Shown one piece after another: positions 8,648 through 16,035 of a DNA stretch of 64,000 nucleotides. Source of the DNA: Citricoccus sp. K5. Its GTDB lineage: Bacteria; Actinomycetota; Actinomycetes; Actinomycetales; Micrococcaceae. Position numbers and translations under genes: made by a program. The stretch lies in assembly GCF_902506195.1 (NCBI RefSeq), contig NZ_LR732817.1, positions 3,253,407 to 3,317,406 of the forward strand. The letters are read 5' to 3'. The notes under the pieces were generated by a model. That model made no database searches. It was not told the origin of the DNA and saw only the letters and a list, made by a program, of their open reading frames with translations. Numbering within the stretch: position 1 is the first letter of the stretch; the number at the start of each line of letters is the position of its first letter.

Positions 8648-9921
8648 CCCTGTCCCTGTCCGGGCACTTGTCCGGTGCGGCCTATCAGCGCGTCGTCGAG
8701 CGGGCGCGGGGCGAGCTGGCGGGACCGGATCACCGCGGGATGCTCGGCCAGATCCGTGCCGAGGTCGCCGAGTCCTGGCGTCGCTCGCTGATGGTGCACG
8801 GTGGCGTCGGAAAGCCCCTGGAGCCTCGTCTGGTCACGGACTCGGACCTGCGGGAGGTGCGCCAGGGCCACCCGTTGGCCCCGGTGCTGCCCATCATCCG
8901 CCGGCTCCTCGTGGAGCCCGCCGCGGATGCCAGTCTGATCGTCGCGGTGGGGAACGCGGAGGGGCACCTGCTGTGGGTCGAGGGCGATGACCAGGCCCGC
9001 CGGCGCGCCGACGCCATGGGTTTCGTCCCGGGCGCTGATTGGTCTGAGGCCTCCATGGGCACCTCTGCCCCCGGGACGGCGCTCTACTCCGGCCGGCCCG
9101 TGCAGGTGAGCCGGGCCGAGCACTTCAATCCCGTGGTGCATCCCTGGAGCTGCTCGGCGGTTCCCCTGCGCGACCCGGCTGACGGCCGCATCGTCGGGGT
9201 GATCGACCTGACCGGTGGGGACGAGGCCATCTCCCCGCTGGCCCTGCCCCTGCTGAAGGCCGCCGCCGAGGCGGTGCATTCGGCCTGGCGGGAACACCTT
9301 CTCCCGTCGCCCGTGCCGGCCCCGGTCCACGGGAGCATCCTGCACGTCACCGGTGGCCTTCCGCCGCGGTTGGCGGGCGCGGACGGTGCGTGGCGGGAGA
9401 TCCCCGGCAAGCACGCCGAGATCCTGACGCTGCTCACCTGGCATGGCGCCGGCCTGGACGGCGCAGAGCTGGAAGAACTCGTCTACGGTTACGACGCCGG
9501 CACCACCCTCCGTGCCGAGGTGCACCGGCTCCGGCGAGCCCTCGAGGCCGGTGTGCCCGGGGTGGCGCTCCGGGCTCGGCCCTATCGGTTGGAGGGCGCG
9601 CTGGCCACGGACGCCGTGCTGGCGCGGGAGGCCCTGCGCCGGGGTGAGGTGAGCGTCGCGTTGGGCCACGCCGCAGGGTCGGTGCTGCCCCGGTCCGAGG
9701 CGCCCGGCATCGTCGAGATCCGCCACCACTTGGGGCTCGCCCTGCGCGAGGCGGTGCTGGAGGACGCCGGAATCGAGGACCTGTGGACGTACCTCGCGCG
9801 CCCCGAGGCGGTCGGCGACCTCGAGTTGTGGATGACGGCCCTGAAGATGCTGCCGGCGGACTCCCCGCGCCGGGCACTGGCGGTCTCCACCGTGGAACGC
9901 CTCGAGGCCGAGGCGCGCTGA
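8644..9921 (+). CDS. GAF-domain transcriptional activator, AcoR-like without AAA+ domain
   Basis: 425 residues, GTG start overlapping the DUF779 stop. The N-terminal region (about 20-200) matches the AcoR-type sensor: EVAESWRRSLMVHGG, then a GAF domain containing GADWSEASMGTSAPGTAL and VHPWSCSAVPLRD. No sigma-54 AAA+ domain follows; instead a C-terminal winged-helix-like region (about 270-320, LLTWHGAGLDGAELEELVYG) ends in an alpha-helical tail. Actinobacterial relatives activate alcohol, acetoin or acetaldehyde genes. The downstream aldehyde dehydrogenase promoter holds a TGCAACRTG direct repeat that could be its site. Confidence 0.82.
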   Translation: MTLSLSGHLSGAAYQRVVERARGELAGPDHRGMLGQIRAEVAESWRRSLMVHGGVGKPLEPRLVTDSDLREVRQGHPLAPVLPIIRRLLVEPAADASLIVAVGNAEGHLLWVEGDDQARRRADAMGFVPGADWSEASMGTSAPGTALYSGRPVQVSRAEHFNPVVHPWSCSAVPLRDPADGRIVGVIDLTGGDEAISPLALPLLKAAAEAVHSAWREHLLPSPVPAPVHGSILHVTGGLPPRLAGADGAWREIPGKHAEILTLLTWHGAGLDGAELEELVYGYDAGTTLRAEVHRLRRALEAGVPGVALRARPYRLEGALATDAVLAREALRRGEVSVALGHAAGSVLPRSEAPGIVEIRHHLGLALREAVLEDAGIEDLWTYLARPEAVGDLELWMTALKMLPADSPRRALAVSTVERLEAEAR

Positions 9922-9948
9922 GAGCCAGGGTGTTGGCCCGCGCGGAGG

Positions 9949-9968
9949 TGCAACGTGGATGCAACATG
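9949..9968. promoter_or_regulatory. TGCAACRTG direct repeat, activator-site candidate
   Basis: TGCAACGTG (9949-9957) and TGCAACATG (9960-9968) repeat with an 11-bp period, one helical turn, immediately before the CRP-like box and the aldehyde dehydrogenase gene. Likely operator for the adjacent GAF-domain regulator, by position. Confidence 0.5.
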
Positions 9969-9970
9969 TC

Positions 9971-9986
9971 TGTGACTACGATCACA
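9971..9986. promoter_or_regulatory. CRP/GlxR-type box before the aldehyde dehydrogenase
   Basis: TGTGACTACGATCACA matches TGTGA-N6-TCACA in all ten defined positions. It ends 37 bases before the ATG of the aldehyde dehydrogenase and suggests carbon-source control by a CRP/GlxR homologue encoded elsewhere. Confidence 0.65.
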
Positions 9987-10023
9987 GCATCAGTCCATCC
10001 AACCCCGCATTCCAGGAGCTGAC

Positions 10024-11547
10024 ATGACCATCTACGCCAACCCGGGAACCGACGGTTCCGCGGTGACCTTCAAGCCCCGCTATGAGCACTACATCGGCGG
10101 TGAGTGGGTGGCCCCCGTCAGGGGCCAGTACTTCGAGAACCCCAGCCCGGTCACCGGCAAGTCCTTCACCGAGGTCGGGCGCGGCACCCCGGAGGACATC
10201 GAGGCCGCCCTGGACGCCGCCCATGCGGCAGCCCCGGCCTGGGGCAGGACGTCCCCGGCCGAGCGGGCGGTGATCCTCAACAAGATCGCTGACCGCATGG
10301 AGCAGAACCTCGAGATGCTCGCCGTCGCCGAGACGTGGGACAACGGCAAGGCCGTGCGTGAGACCCTGAACGCGGACATCCCGCTCGCGATCGACCACTT
10401 CCGCTACTTCGCGGGCACCATCCGGGCGCAGGAGGGCTCTCTGTCCCAGCTCGACGAGGACACGGTGGCGTACCACTACCACGAGCCCCTCGGTGTGGTC
10501 GGCCAGATCATCCCGTGGAACTTCCCGATCCTCATGGCCACGTGGAAGCTCGCGCCGGCCCTGGCGGCCGGCAACGCCGTGGTGCTCAAGCCCGCGGAGC
10601 AGACCCCGGCCTCGATCCTGGTGCTGGCCGAACTGATCGGCGACCTGCTGCCGGCCGGCGTGCTGAACATCGTCAACGGCTTCGGGCTCGAGGCCGGCAA
10701 GCCGCTGGCGTCCAACAAGCGGATCCGCAAGATCGCCTTCACCGGTGAGACCACCACGGGCCGGCTGATCATGCAGTACGCCTCCGAGAACCTCATCCCG
10801 GTGACGCTCGAGCTGGGAGGGAAGTCCCCGAACATCTTCTTCGAGGACGTGATGGCCGCGGATGACGCGTTCTGGGACAAGGCGCAGGAGGGATTCACCA
10901 TGTTCGCCCTGAACCAGGGAGAGGTCTGCACGTGCCCGTCCCGTGCCCTGGTCCAGGAGTCCATCGCGGATGGCTTCCTGGAGGCCGCGGTGGAGCGCAC
11001 CCGCCTCATCAAGCAGGGGAACCCGCTGGACACCGAGACCATGATGGGAGCCCAGGCCTCGAACGACCAGCTGGAGAAGATCAAGTCCTACCTGGACATC
11101 GGGCGCCAGGAGGGGGCCGAGGTGCTGCTCGGCGGAGAACGGGCCCACCTCGACGGCGACCTGGCCGGCGGCTACTACGTGCAGCCGACGATCTTCCGCG
11201 GCCACAACTCCATGCGGGTCTTCCAGGAGGAGATCTTCGGTCCGGTGGTCTCCGTGGCCACGTTCTCCGATTTCGACGACGCGATGACGATCGCCAATGA
11301 CACTCTCTACGGTCTGGGAGCAGGGGTCTGGTCCCGCAACGGCAACACCGCCTACCGTGCCGGCCGCACCATCCAGGCGGGCCGGGTGTGGGTCAACCAG
11401 TACCACGCCTACCCGGCGCACTCGGCGTTCGGCGGCTACAAGTCCTCCGGGATCGGGCGGGAGAACCACAAGATGATGCTGGACCACTACCAGCAGACCA
11501 AGAACCTGTTGGTCTCCTACACAGAGGACAAGCAGGGCTTCTTCTAG
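10024..11547 (+). CDS. exaC: NAD-dependent acetaldehyde dehydrogenase (ExaC/AldB type)
   Basis: 507 residues of the aldehyde dehydrogenase superfamily. AGGAG precedes the ATG by five bases. The general base E263 lies in [11 protein letters not shown] and the nucleophile C302 in [12 protein letters not shown]; the GEVCTCPSR context is that of the ExaC/AldB acetaldehyde group rather than betaine or succinate-semialdehyde enzymes. It oxidises acetaldehyde, and probably other short aldehydes, to the acid with NAD+. It sits behind its likely regulators (DUF779 and the GAF activator), a CRP-like box and a direct repeat, and is followed by a hairpin that separates it from adhP. Confidence 0.9.
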   Translation: MTIYANPGTDGSAVTFKPRYEHYIGGEWVAPVRGQYFENPSPVTGKSFTEVGRGTPEDIEAALDAAHAAAPAWGRTSPAERAVILNKIADRMEQNLEMLAVAETWDNGKAVRETLNADIPLAIDHFRYFAGTIRAQEGSLSQLDEDTVAYHYHEPLGVVGQIIPWNFPILMATWKLAPALAAGNAVVLKPAEQTPASILVLAELIGDLLPAGVLNIVNGFGLEAGKPLASNKRIRKIAFTGETTTGRLIMQYASENLIPVTLELGGKSPNIFFEDVMAADDAFWDKAQEGFTMFALNQGEVCTCPSRALVQESIADGFLEAAVERTRLIKQGNPLDTETMMGAQASNDQLEKIKSYLDIGRQEGAEVLLGGERAHLDGDLAGGYYVQPTIFRGHNSMRVFQEEIFGPVVSVATFSDFDDAMTIANDTLYGLGAGVWSRNGNTAYRAGRTIQAGRVWVNQYHAYPAHSAFGGYKSSGIGRENHKMMLDHYQQTKNLLVSYTEDKQGFF

Positions 11548-11559
11548 GCCGTTTCCAGG

Positions 11560-11598
11560 CACCGGCCCGGGACATGCGGCTCGCGTCCCGGGCCGGTG
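11560..11598 (+). terminator. Strong hairpin between exaC and adhP
   Basis: Perfect 14-bp arms (left 11560-11573, right 11585-11598) around an 11-base loop, 12 bases after the exaC stop. No T-run follows. It would end or attenuate exaC transcription before adhP. Confidence 0.8.
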
Positions 11599-11681
11599 AC
11601 AACCACCGCGACTCCGGATCCGCGCGCCCAGACGCGTGACGGCTCTCCGGAGCGGTCGAGCGCGCCGTCAATCCCATGAAC

Positions 11682-11760
11682 GCGGCCATCCCGAGCAACA
11701 TCACGATGGCCGCATCAACACCCCATGACCACTTCAACACACCCATGACCAACATGACCA
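11682..11760 (+). promoter_or_regulatory. adhP leader: hairpin plus three CATGACCA repeats
   Basis: GCGGCCATC (11682-11690) pairs perfectly with GATGGCCGC (11705-11713). Then CATGACCA recurs at 11724-11731, 11744-11751 and 11753-11760, ending at the adhP ribosome site. The repeats could be protein-binding sites or an unstructured leader; no function is known to me. Confidence 0.45.
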
Positions 11761-11770
11761 AGGAGTACCC

Positions 11771-12808
11771 ATGTCAACCATGAAGGCAGCAGTTGTTGAG
11801 AGCTTCAACCAGGATCTCGCGATCAAGCAGGTCGACATCCCGGAGCCAGGGCCCGGCCAAGCCCTGGTGAAACTGACGTCCTCAGGGGTCTGCCATACGG
11901 ACCTCCACGCCGCCACCGGGGACTGGCCGGTGAAGCCGTCCCCTCCGTTCATTCCCGGCCACGAGGGCGTGGGCATCGTTGAGAAGATCGGGGAGGGAGT
12001 CACCGAACTCTCCGAAGGACAGATGGTGGGCAACGCGTGGCTGTGGAGCGCCTGCGGGAGCTGCGAGTACTGCCGCACCGGCTGGGAGACCCTGTGTGAA
12101 TCACAGCAGAATGGCGGCTACGCGGTGGACGGCTCCTTCGGTGAGTACATGATCGTGGATGCCAAGTACGCCCCGGTGCTGCCCGAGGGCTCTGACCCGT
12201 ACGAGGTCGGCCCGGTGCTGTGCGCCGGCGTGACGGTCTACAAGGGCCTGAAGCAGACGGAGGTCCGGCCCGGGCAATGGGTCGTCATCTCCGGCATCGG
12301 CGGCCTGGGTCATATCGCCGTGCAGTACGCGGTGGCCATGGGCATGCGGGTGGTGGCCGTGGATGTGGCCGATGACAAGCTGGCTCTGGCACAGAAGCAC
12401 GGGGCCGAGATCGTGGTGAATGCCAATGTGGCGGAGCCGTCAGTGGAGATCCAGGAGAAGATCGGCGGTGCCCATGGCGTGCTGGTCACAGCAGTCCACC
12501 CGAAGGCCTTCGGCCAGGCGATCTCGATGACCCGCCGTGGGGGAACCATCGTGTTCAACGGCCTGCCCCCGGGAGACTTCCCCGCTCCCATCTTCGACAT
12601 CGTGTTGAAGGGCCTGACGATTCGCGGGTCGATCGTCGGTACGCGGCAGGACATGGTGGAGGCCTTGGAGTTCTACGCTGCCGGCAAGATCCACCCGACC
12701 TACTCCAAGCGTCCGATCGAGGACATCAACGCGATCTTCGACGAGATGCACCACGGCAAGATCGACGGCCGCGTGGTCCTGGACTACTCGGCCAGCCCGG
12801 AACGCTGA
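11771..12808 (+). CDS. adhP: Zinc-dependent alcohol dehydrogenase AdhP
   Basis: 345 residues of the zinc-containing medium-chain dehydrogenase family. The catalytic zinc site is seen in GVCHTDLHAATGDWP and GHEGVG, the structural zinc cysteines in ACGSCEYCRTGWETLC (C-x2-C-x2-C-x7-C), and the NAD-binding turn in GIGGLGHIAVQYA around residues 176-188. Length and motifs fit AdhP, which interconverts ethanol or other primary alcohols and aldehydes with NAD(H). AGGAG lies six bases before the ATG. With the upstream aldehyde dehydrogenase it gives a complete ethanol-to-acetate route. Confidence 0.92.
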   Translation: MSTMKAAVVESFNQDLAIKQVDIPEPGPGQALVKLTSSGVCHTDLHAATGDWPVKPSPPFIPGHEGVGIVEKIGEGVTELSEGQMVGNAWLWSACGSCEYCRTGWETLCESQQNGGYAVDGSFGEYMIVDAKYAPVLPEGSDPYEVGPVLCAGVTVYKGLKQTEVRPGQWVVISGIGGLGHIAVQYAVAMGMRVVAVDVADDKLALAQKHGAEIVVNANVAEPSVEIQEKIGGAHGVLVTAVHPKAFGQAISMTRRGGTIVFNGLPPGDFPAPIFDIVLKGLTIRGSIVGTRQDMVEALEFYAAGKIHPTYSKRPIEDINAIFDEMHHGKIDGRVVLDYSASPER

Positions 12809-13104
12809 TCTGCACCGTGCCCACCGCTGGTGGGTTCGGGAAGGGACCGCCACAGCGGGCATGACGAGACCCCGGGTGATCCGGCTGCGTGAGGGGGACG
12901 CAAACTGCCGGGCCCGGGGCCTCTTCCTGTCATCACTCGCACCTTGATGAGGTGCTTCCCACTGTAGGGAGTCGACCTGTTCATGGACTTGGCCGCCGCT
13001 GTGAAGGGGCTGGCAATCCGGCCCGGCACACAGGTGACCCCCGCGGGATGGCTGCCGGCCGGCGTCGGGCGTGGGCCGGACAGCCAGCCCCAGCGCAATT
13101 GGCG
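12809..13104. other. Intergenic region without a recognisable gene
   Basis: Between the convergent adhP and SRPBCC genes. The only structure I see is a short hairpin, GCACCT (12939-12944) and AGGTGC (12950-12955), plus GC-rich segments that could act as terminators. No tRNA, small CDS or repeat is evident. Confidence 0.6.
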
Positions 13105-13671
13105 CTAGAGGTACTGGCCGGCCAGGCGGGTGAGGGAGGCGCGGATGCTGTTGGCGTTGTCCTGTGGGCGCCGCGTCAGCTCGTAACCGCGGGCCACCAC
13201 GTGCCGGGTCCAGGAATAGTCGAAGGTCTCGGTGACCACGGTGCTCCCGTCCCCCTGGTCCTCGAAGCGCCACCGCCACCGGTGCCCGCCCGGGTGCTTC
13301 CACTCCACGAGTTCGTTCTCGTCCGCCGCCGTGACCACGAGCTTCATGGTGTACGGAAGGCCCAACATCTTCATGGCCACCGAGAACTGGTCGCCCACGG
13401 ACAGCTGAGAGGGGCCGGTCTTGGCGTACTGCACCGTGGCCGAGCCGTCCACCTCGTGGTGGCGGTGCGGGTTGGCCAGGATCGGATACAGCTCCGAGGC
13501 GGGGGCGTTGACCAAAATCCGGTAGCTGACCTGCAGCGGACCCGTGTCCACCGGCTGGGGCCAGCCGGCCTGCGGGGCCGACGTCGGCAAGCCGGTCTCC
13601 GCGTTGACGGCGGCTTCGGCGTCTGGCCGGCTCGGGTTCGGCGGCGGGGTGTTCTGCGGCTGGTTGCTCAT
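13105..13671 (-). CDS. SRPBCC / polyketide-cyclase-fold protein
   Basis: 188 residues. After a proline-rich disordered N-terminus (about 45 residues), the START/SRPBCC fold is seen from VSYRILVNAPASELYPILANP through VGDQFSVAMKMLGLPYTMKL and WKHPGGHRWRWRFE to VVTETFDYSWTRHVV. Such proteins bind hydrophobic ligands; no specific function can be given. The ATG at 13671 has TACACT six bases upstream and no ribosome site, suggesting leaderless translation. It is divergent from the SulP transporter with 80 bp between them. Confidence 0.8.
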   Translation of the reverse strand: MSNQPQNTPPPNPSRPDAEAAVNAETGLPTSAPQAGWPQPVDTGPLQVSYRILVNAPASELYPILANPHRHHEVDGSATVQYAKTGPSQLSVGDQFSVAMKMLGLPYTMKLVVTAADENELVEWKHPGGHRWRWRFEDQGDGSTVVTETFDYSWTRHVVARGYELTRRPQDNANSIRASLTRLAGQYL

Positions 13672-13751
13672 GTACCCAGTGTAGGAACACCTCTGGGCCG
13701 GCGCCGCGGCTACTGTGGAGGCGTCACCCTCGAACACCCGGAGTCCTTGCC

Positions 13752-15335
13752 ATGCCCGACGACGTCCCTGCGCCTCCGCTGTTGCCGCACCATCCCGAGG
13801 TGGCCCAGAACCTGGCCCTGGGACACGGCGGGGCAACCCCGGAGCAGCGCCAGTCGGTGTGGCTGACCCTGCGCCGGCCCGGGTGGCTCAAGACCGAGGT
13901 GCTCTCCGGGCTCGTGGTGGGACTGGCGCTCATCCCCGAGGCCATCGCCTTCTCGCTCATCGCGGGCGTGGATCCGGCGGTCGGGCTGTTTGCCGCCGCC
14001 ATCATGGCCATCTCCATCTCCTTCCTCGGGGGCCGGCCGGCCATGATCTCGGCCGCCACTGCCGCCACGGCGCTGGTCATCGCCCCCGTGGTGGCCAGCC
14101 ACGGGGTGGAGTACCTCTTCGCCACCGTCATCCTGGCGGGCTTCCTGCAGGTGGCGATGGGTCTGCTCGGCATCGCCAAGCTGATGCGGTTCATCCCCCG
14201 CAGCGTGATGACCGGGTTCGTCAACGCGCTCGCGATCCTCATGTTCACGTCCCAGTTGCCGGACCTGATGGACGTCCCCTGGCTGGTCTACGTCCTGGTG
14301 GCACTCGGCCTGGCCCTCATCTTCCTGTTCCCGCTGCTGACCAAGGCGGTGCCGGCCTCGCTGGTCTCGATCGTGGTGGTGACCGGCCTGGTGATCGCCA
14401 CCCAGATGGCCGTGCCGACCGTGGGGGACAAGGGCGAGCTGCCGCAGGCGCTGCCGGTACTGGTGCTGCCGGACGTGCCGTTCACCCTGGAGACGCTCCA
14501 GGTGATCGCCCCCTATGCGTTCGCCATGGCTGTCGTCGGGCTGATGGAGTCCCTCATGACCGCCAAGCTCGTGGACGATGTCACGGACACCGGCTCCTCC
14601 AAGACGCGGGAGTCCCTGGGCCAGGGCGGGGCGAACATCATCTCCGGGTTCTTCGGCACCATGGGCGGTTGCGCCATGATCGGCCAGACCATGATCAACA
14701 CCAAGGCCAACGGCGCCCGCACCCGGCTGTCCACCCTGACAGCCGGCGTCATGCTGCTGGTGCTCTCCGTGCTGCTGGGCGAGCTGGTCGGCATGGTCCC
14801 GATGGCCGCCCTGGTGGCCGTGATGGTCTATGTCTCCTGGGCCACCTTCGACTGGCACTCGATCCGTCCCGCCACGCTACGGGCCATGCCCTTGTCCGAG
14901 ACGCTGGTCATGCTGGTGACCGTGGCCGGCACCGTGGTCACCGGGAACCTCGCCGTGGGCGTGGGGCTCGGCGTGCTCGCCGCCATGGTGCTCTTCGCCC
15001 GGCGGGTGGCGCACTTCGTGACCGTCCGGCGGGCCGTCGGCTCCGGGGACAACGGGCATGACGACGGCGGGACCGTCACGTACACCGTGGACGGTGAGTT
15101 GTTCTGGGCCTCCTCGAACGACCTCTACACCCAGTTCGACTACCTCGCGGACCCCGATCGCGTGGTCATCGACCTGACCCGGTCCCACCTGTGGGATGCG
15201 TCCACCGTGGCCAGCCTCGATGCCATTACGGAGAAGTACGAGCGCTACGGCAAGACGGTCGAGGTGGTGGGCCTGAACGCGGCCAGCGCTGCCATGCGCG
15301 CGCGCCTGCGGGGCAAGCTCACCCCGGGGGAGTGA
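13752..15335 (+). CDS. SulP-family anion transporter with STAS domain
   Basis: 527 residues. The transport core (about 30-420) holds the SulP signature region LVVGLALIPEAIAFSLIAG and roughly a dozen membrane segments; the C-terminus (about 435-525) is a cytosolic STAS domain (VVIDLTRSHLWDASTVASLD). SulP proteins move sulfate, bicarbonate or dicarboxylates. No sulfate-assimilation or carbonic-anhydrase gene is adjacent, so the substrate is open. ATG 13752 follows CGGAG at a slightly long spacing. The AsnC-type gene begins 34 bp downstream. Confidence 0.9.
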   Translation: MPDDVPAPPLLPHHPEVAQNLALGHGGATPEQRQSVWLTLRRPGWLKTEVLSGLVVGLALIPEAIAFSLIAGVDPAVGLFAAAIMAISISFLGGRPAMISAATAATALVIAPVVASHGVEYLFATVILAGFLQVAMGLLGIAKLMRFIPRSVMTGFVNALAILMFTSQLPDLMDVPWLVYVLVALGLALIFLFPLLTKAVPASLVSIVVVTGLVIATQMAVPTVGDKGELPQALPVLVLPDVPFTLETLQVIAPYAFAMAVVGLMESLMTAKLVDDVTDTGSSKTRESLGQGGANIISGFFGTMGGCAMIGQTMINTKANGARTRLSTLTAGVMLLVLSVLLGELVGMVPMAALVAVMVYVSWATFDWHSIRPATLRAMPLSETLVMLVTVAGTVVTGNLAVGVGLGVLAAMVLFARRVAHFVTVRRAVGSGDNGHDDGGTVTYTVDGELFWASSNDLYTQFDYLADPDRVVIDLTRSHLWDASTVASLDAITEKYERYGKTVEVVGLNAASAAMRARLRGKLTPGE

Positions 15336-15369
15336 GCCGACCGGGCGAGCCGGTGCCAGAATGGGCGCC

Positions 15370-15849
15370 ATGCAACCCGACGATCTCGATGCCCGCCTCG
15401 TCCAGCTGCTCACGGACGAACCGCAGCTGCCCGTCCTGGAATGCGCCCGGCGGTTGGGAGTGGCTCGCGGCACGGTGACGAGCCGGCTGGCCCGCCTCCA
15501 CGCGAACGGCGTGGTCTCGGCGATCGTCCCGCAGGTCGACCCTGCCGGCTTCGGCTATGACCTGGTGGCCTTCTGCTTTGTGGACATCATCCAGAACGTC
15601 GGGCACGGGCCGGTGACCGAGGCGATCCTCACGGCCATCCCGGAGGTCACGGACCTCTACACGGTCACCGGGGACCACGATCTGCATCTGCGTGTGGTCG
15701 CCCGAAACGGCCAGGACCTGCAGGACGTGCTGGACCGGATCTCCCAGTTGGCCGGGGTGGCCCGCACCTCGTCCTCCCTGGCCCTGCGCACCCACATCCA
15801 GGGGCGCACGCTGCCCCTGCTCCATGCGGTGGCCGACTCGACTTCCTGA
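15370..15849 (+). CDS. Lrp/AsnC-family transcriptional regulator
   Basis: 159 residues: an N-terminal AsnC helix-turn-helix (LDARLVQLLTDEPQLPVLE through GTVTSRLARLHANGVVSA) and a C-terminal RAM ligand-binding domain (YTVTGDHDLHLRVVARNGQDLQ). A start three codons earlier (15361) is possible; I prefer 15370 because CAGAAT lies seven bases before it in leaderless spacing and neither start has a Shine-Dalgarno. Lrp-type octamers sense amino acids or 2-oxo acids. Directly downstream are four TGG-led decamers in 10-bp phase and then a ThDP enzyme acting on 2-oxo acids, the probable target. Confidence 0.88.
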   Translation: MQPDDLDARLVQLLTDEPQLPVLECARRLGVARGTVTSRLARLHANGVVSAIVPQVDPAGFGYDLVAFCFVDIIQNVGHGPVTEAILTAIPEVTDLYTVTGDHDLHLRVVARNGQDLQDVLDRISQLAGVARTSSSLALRTHIQGRTLPLLHAVADSTS

Positions 15850-15860
15850 GTCTCCTCGGC

Positions 15861-15900
15861 TGGCCAAGACTGGACGTAGTTGGTCAACACTGGTCAGGCT
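15861..15900. promoter_or_regulatory. Four helically phased TGG-decamers, Lrp-site candidate
   Basis: Four consecutive 10-base units start with TGG: TGGCCAAGAC, TGGACGTAGT, TGGTCAACAC, TGGTCAGGCT. The exact 10-bp period on one DNA face between an Lrp/AsnC gene and the ThDP gene fits wrapping around an Lrp multimer. Confidence 0.5.
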
Positions 15901-16035
15901 GCATGTTCGAATGCCGGTAGATGCGGTCAAAATGTACAGGGTGTTCAGTTGATCCGTGCTCGATTGCGCAGCGAGGAAGAGCCGGACACACTTCTCGGAA
16001 AGGCCCCGAAGTCCATCTCGCCGAGGAGTTCCACC

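Noticed and set aside
11676-11783. 35-codon gene upstream of adhP
   Set aside because: No ribosome site and no recognisable product; mentioned only as a possible leader frame.
12097-12107. TGTGAATCACA inside adhP as a CRP-like box
   Set aside because: The half-sites are separated by one base, not six, and it lies within a coding region.
12784-13098. 104-codon minus-strand frame in the adhP-SRPBCC gap
   Set aside because: Overlaps the adhP end, composition is Pro/Gly/Ser-rich and random-looking, and no start signal is visible.
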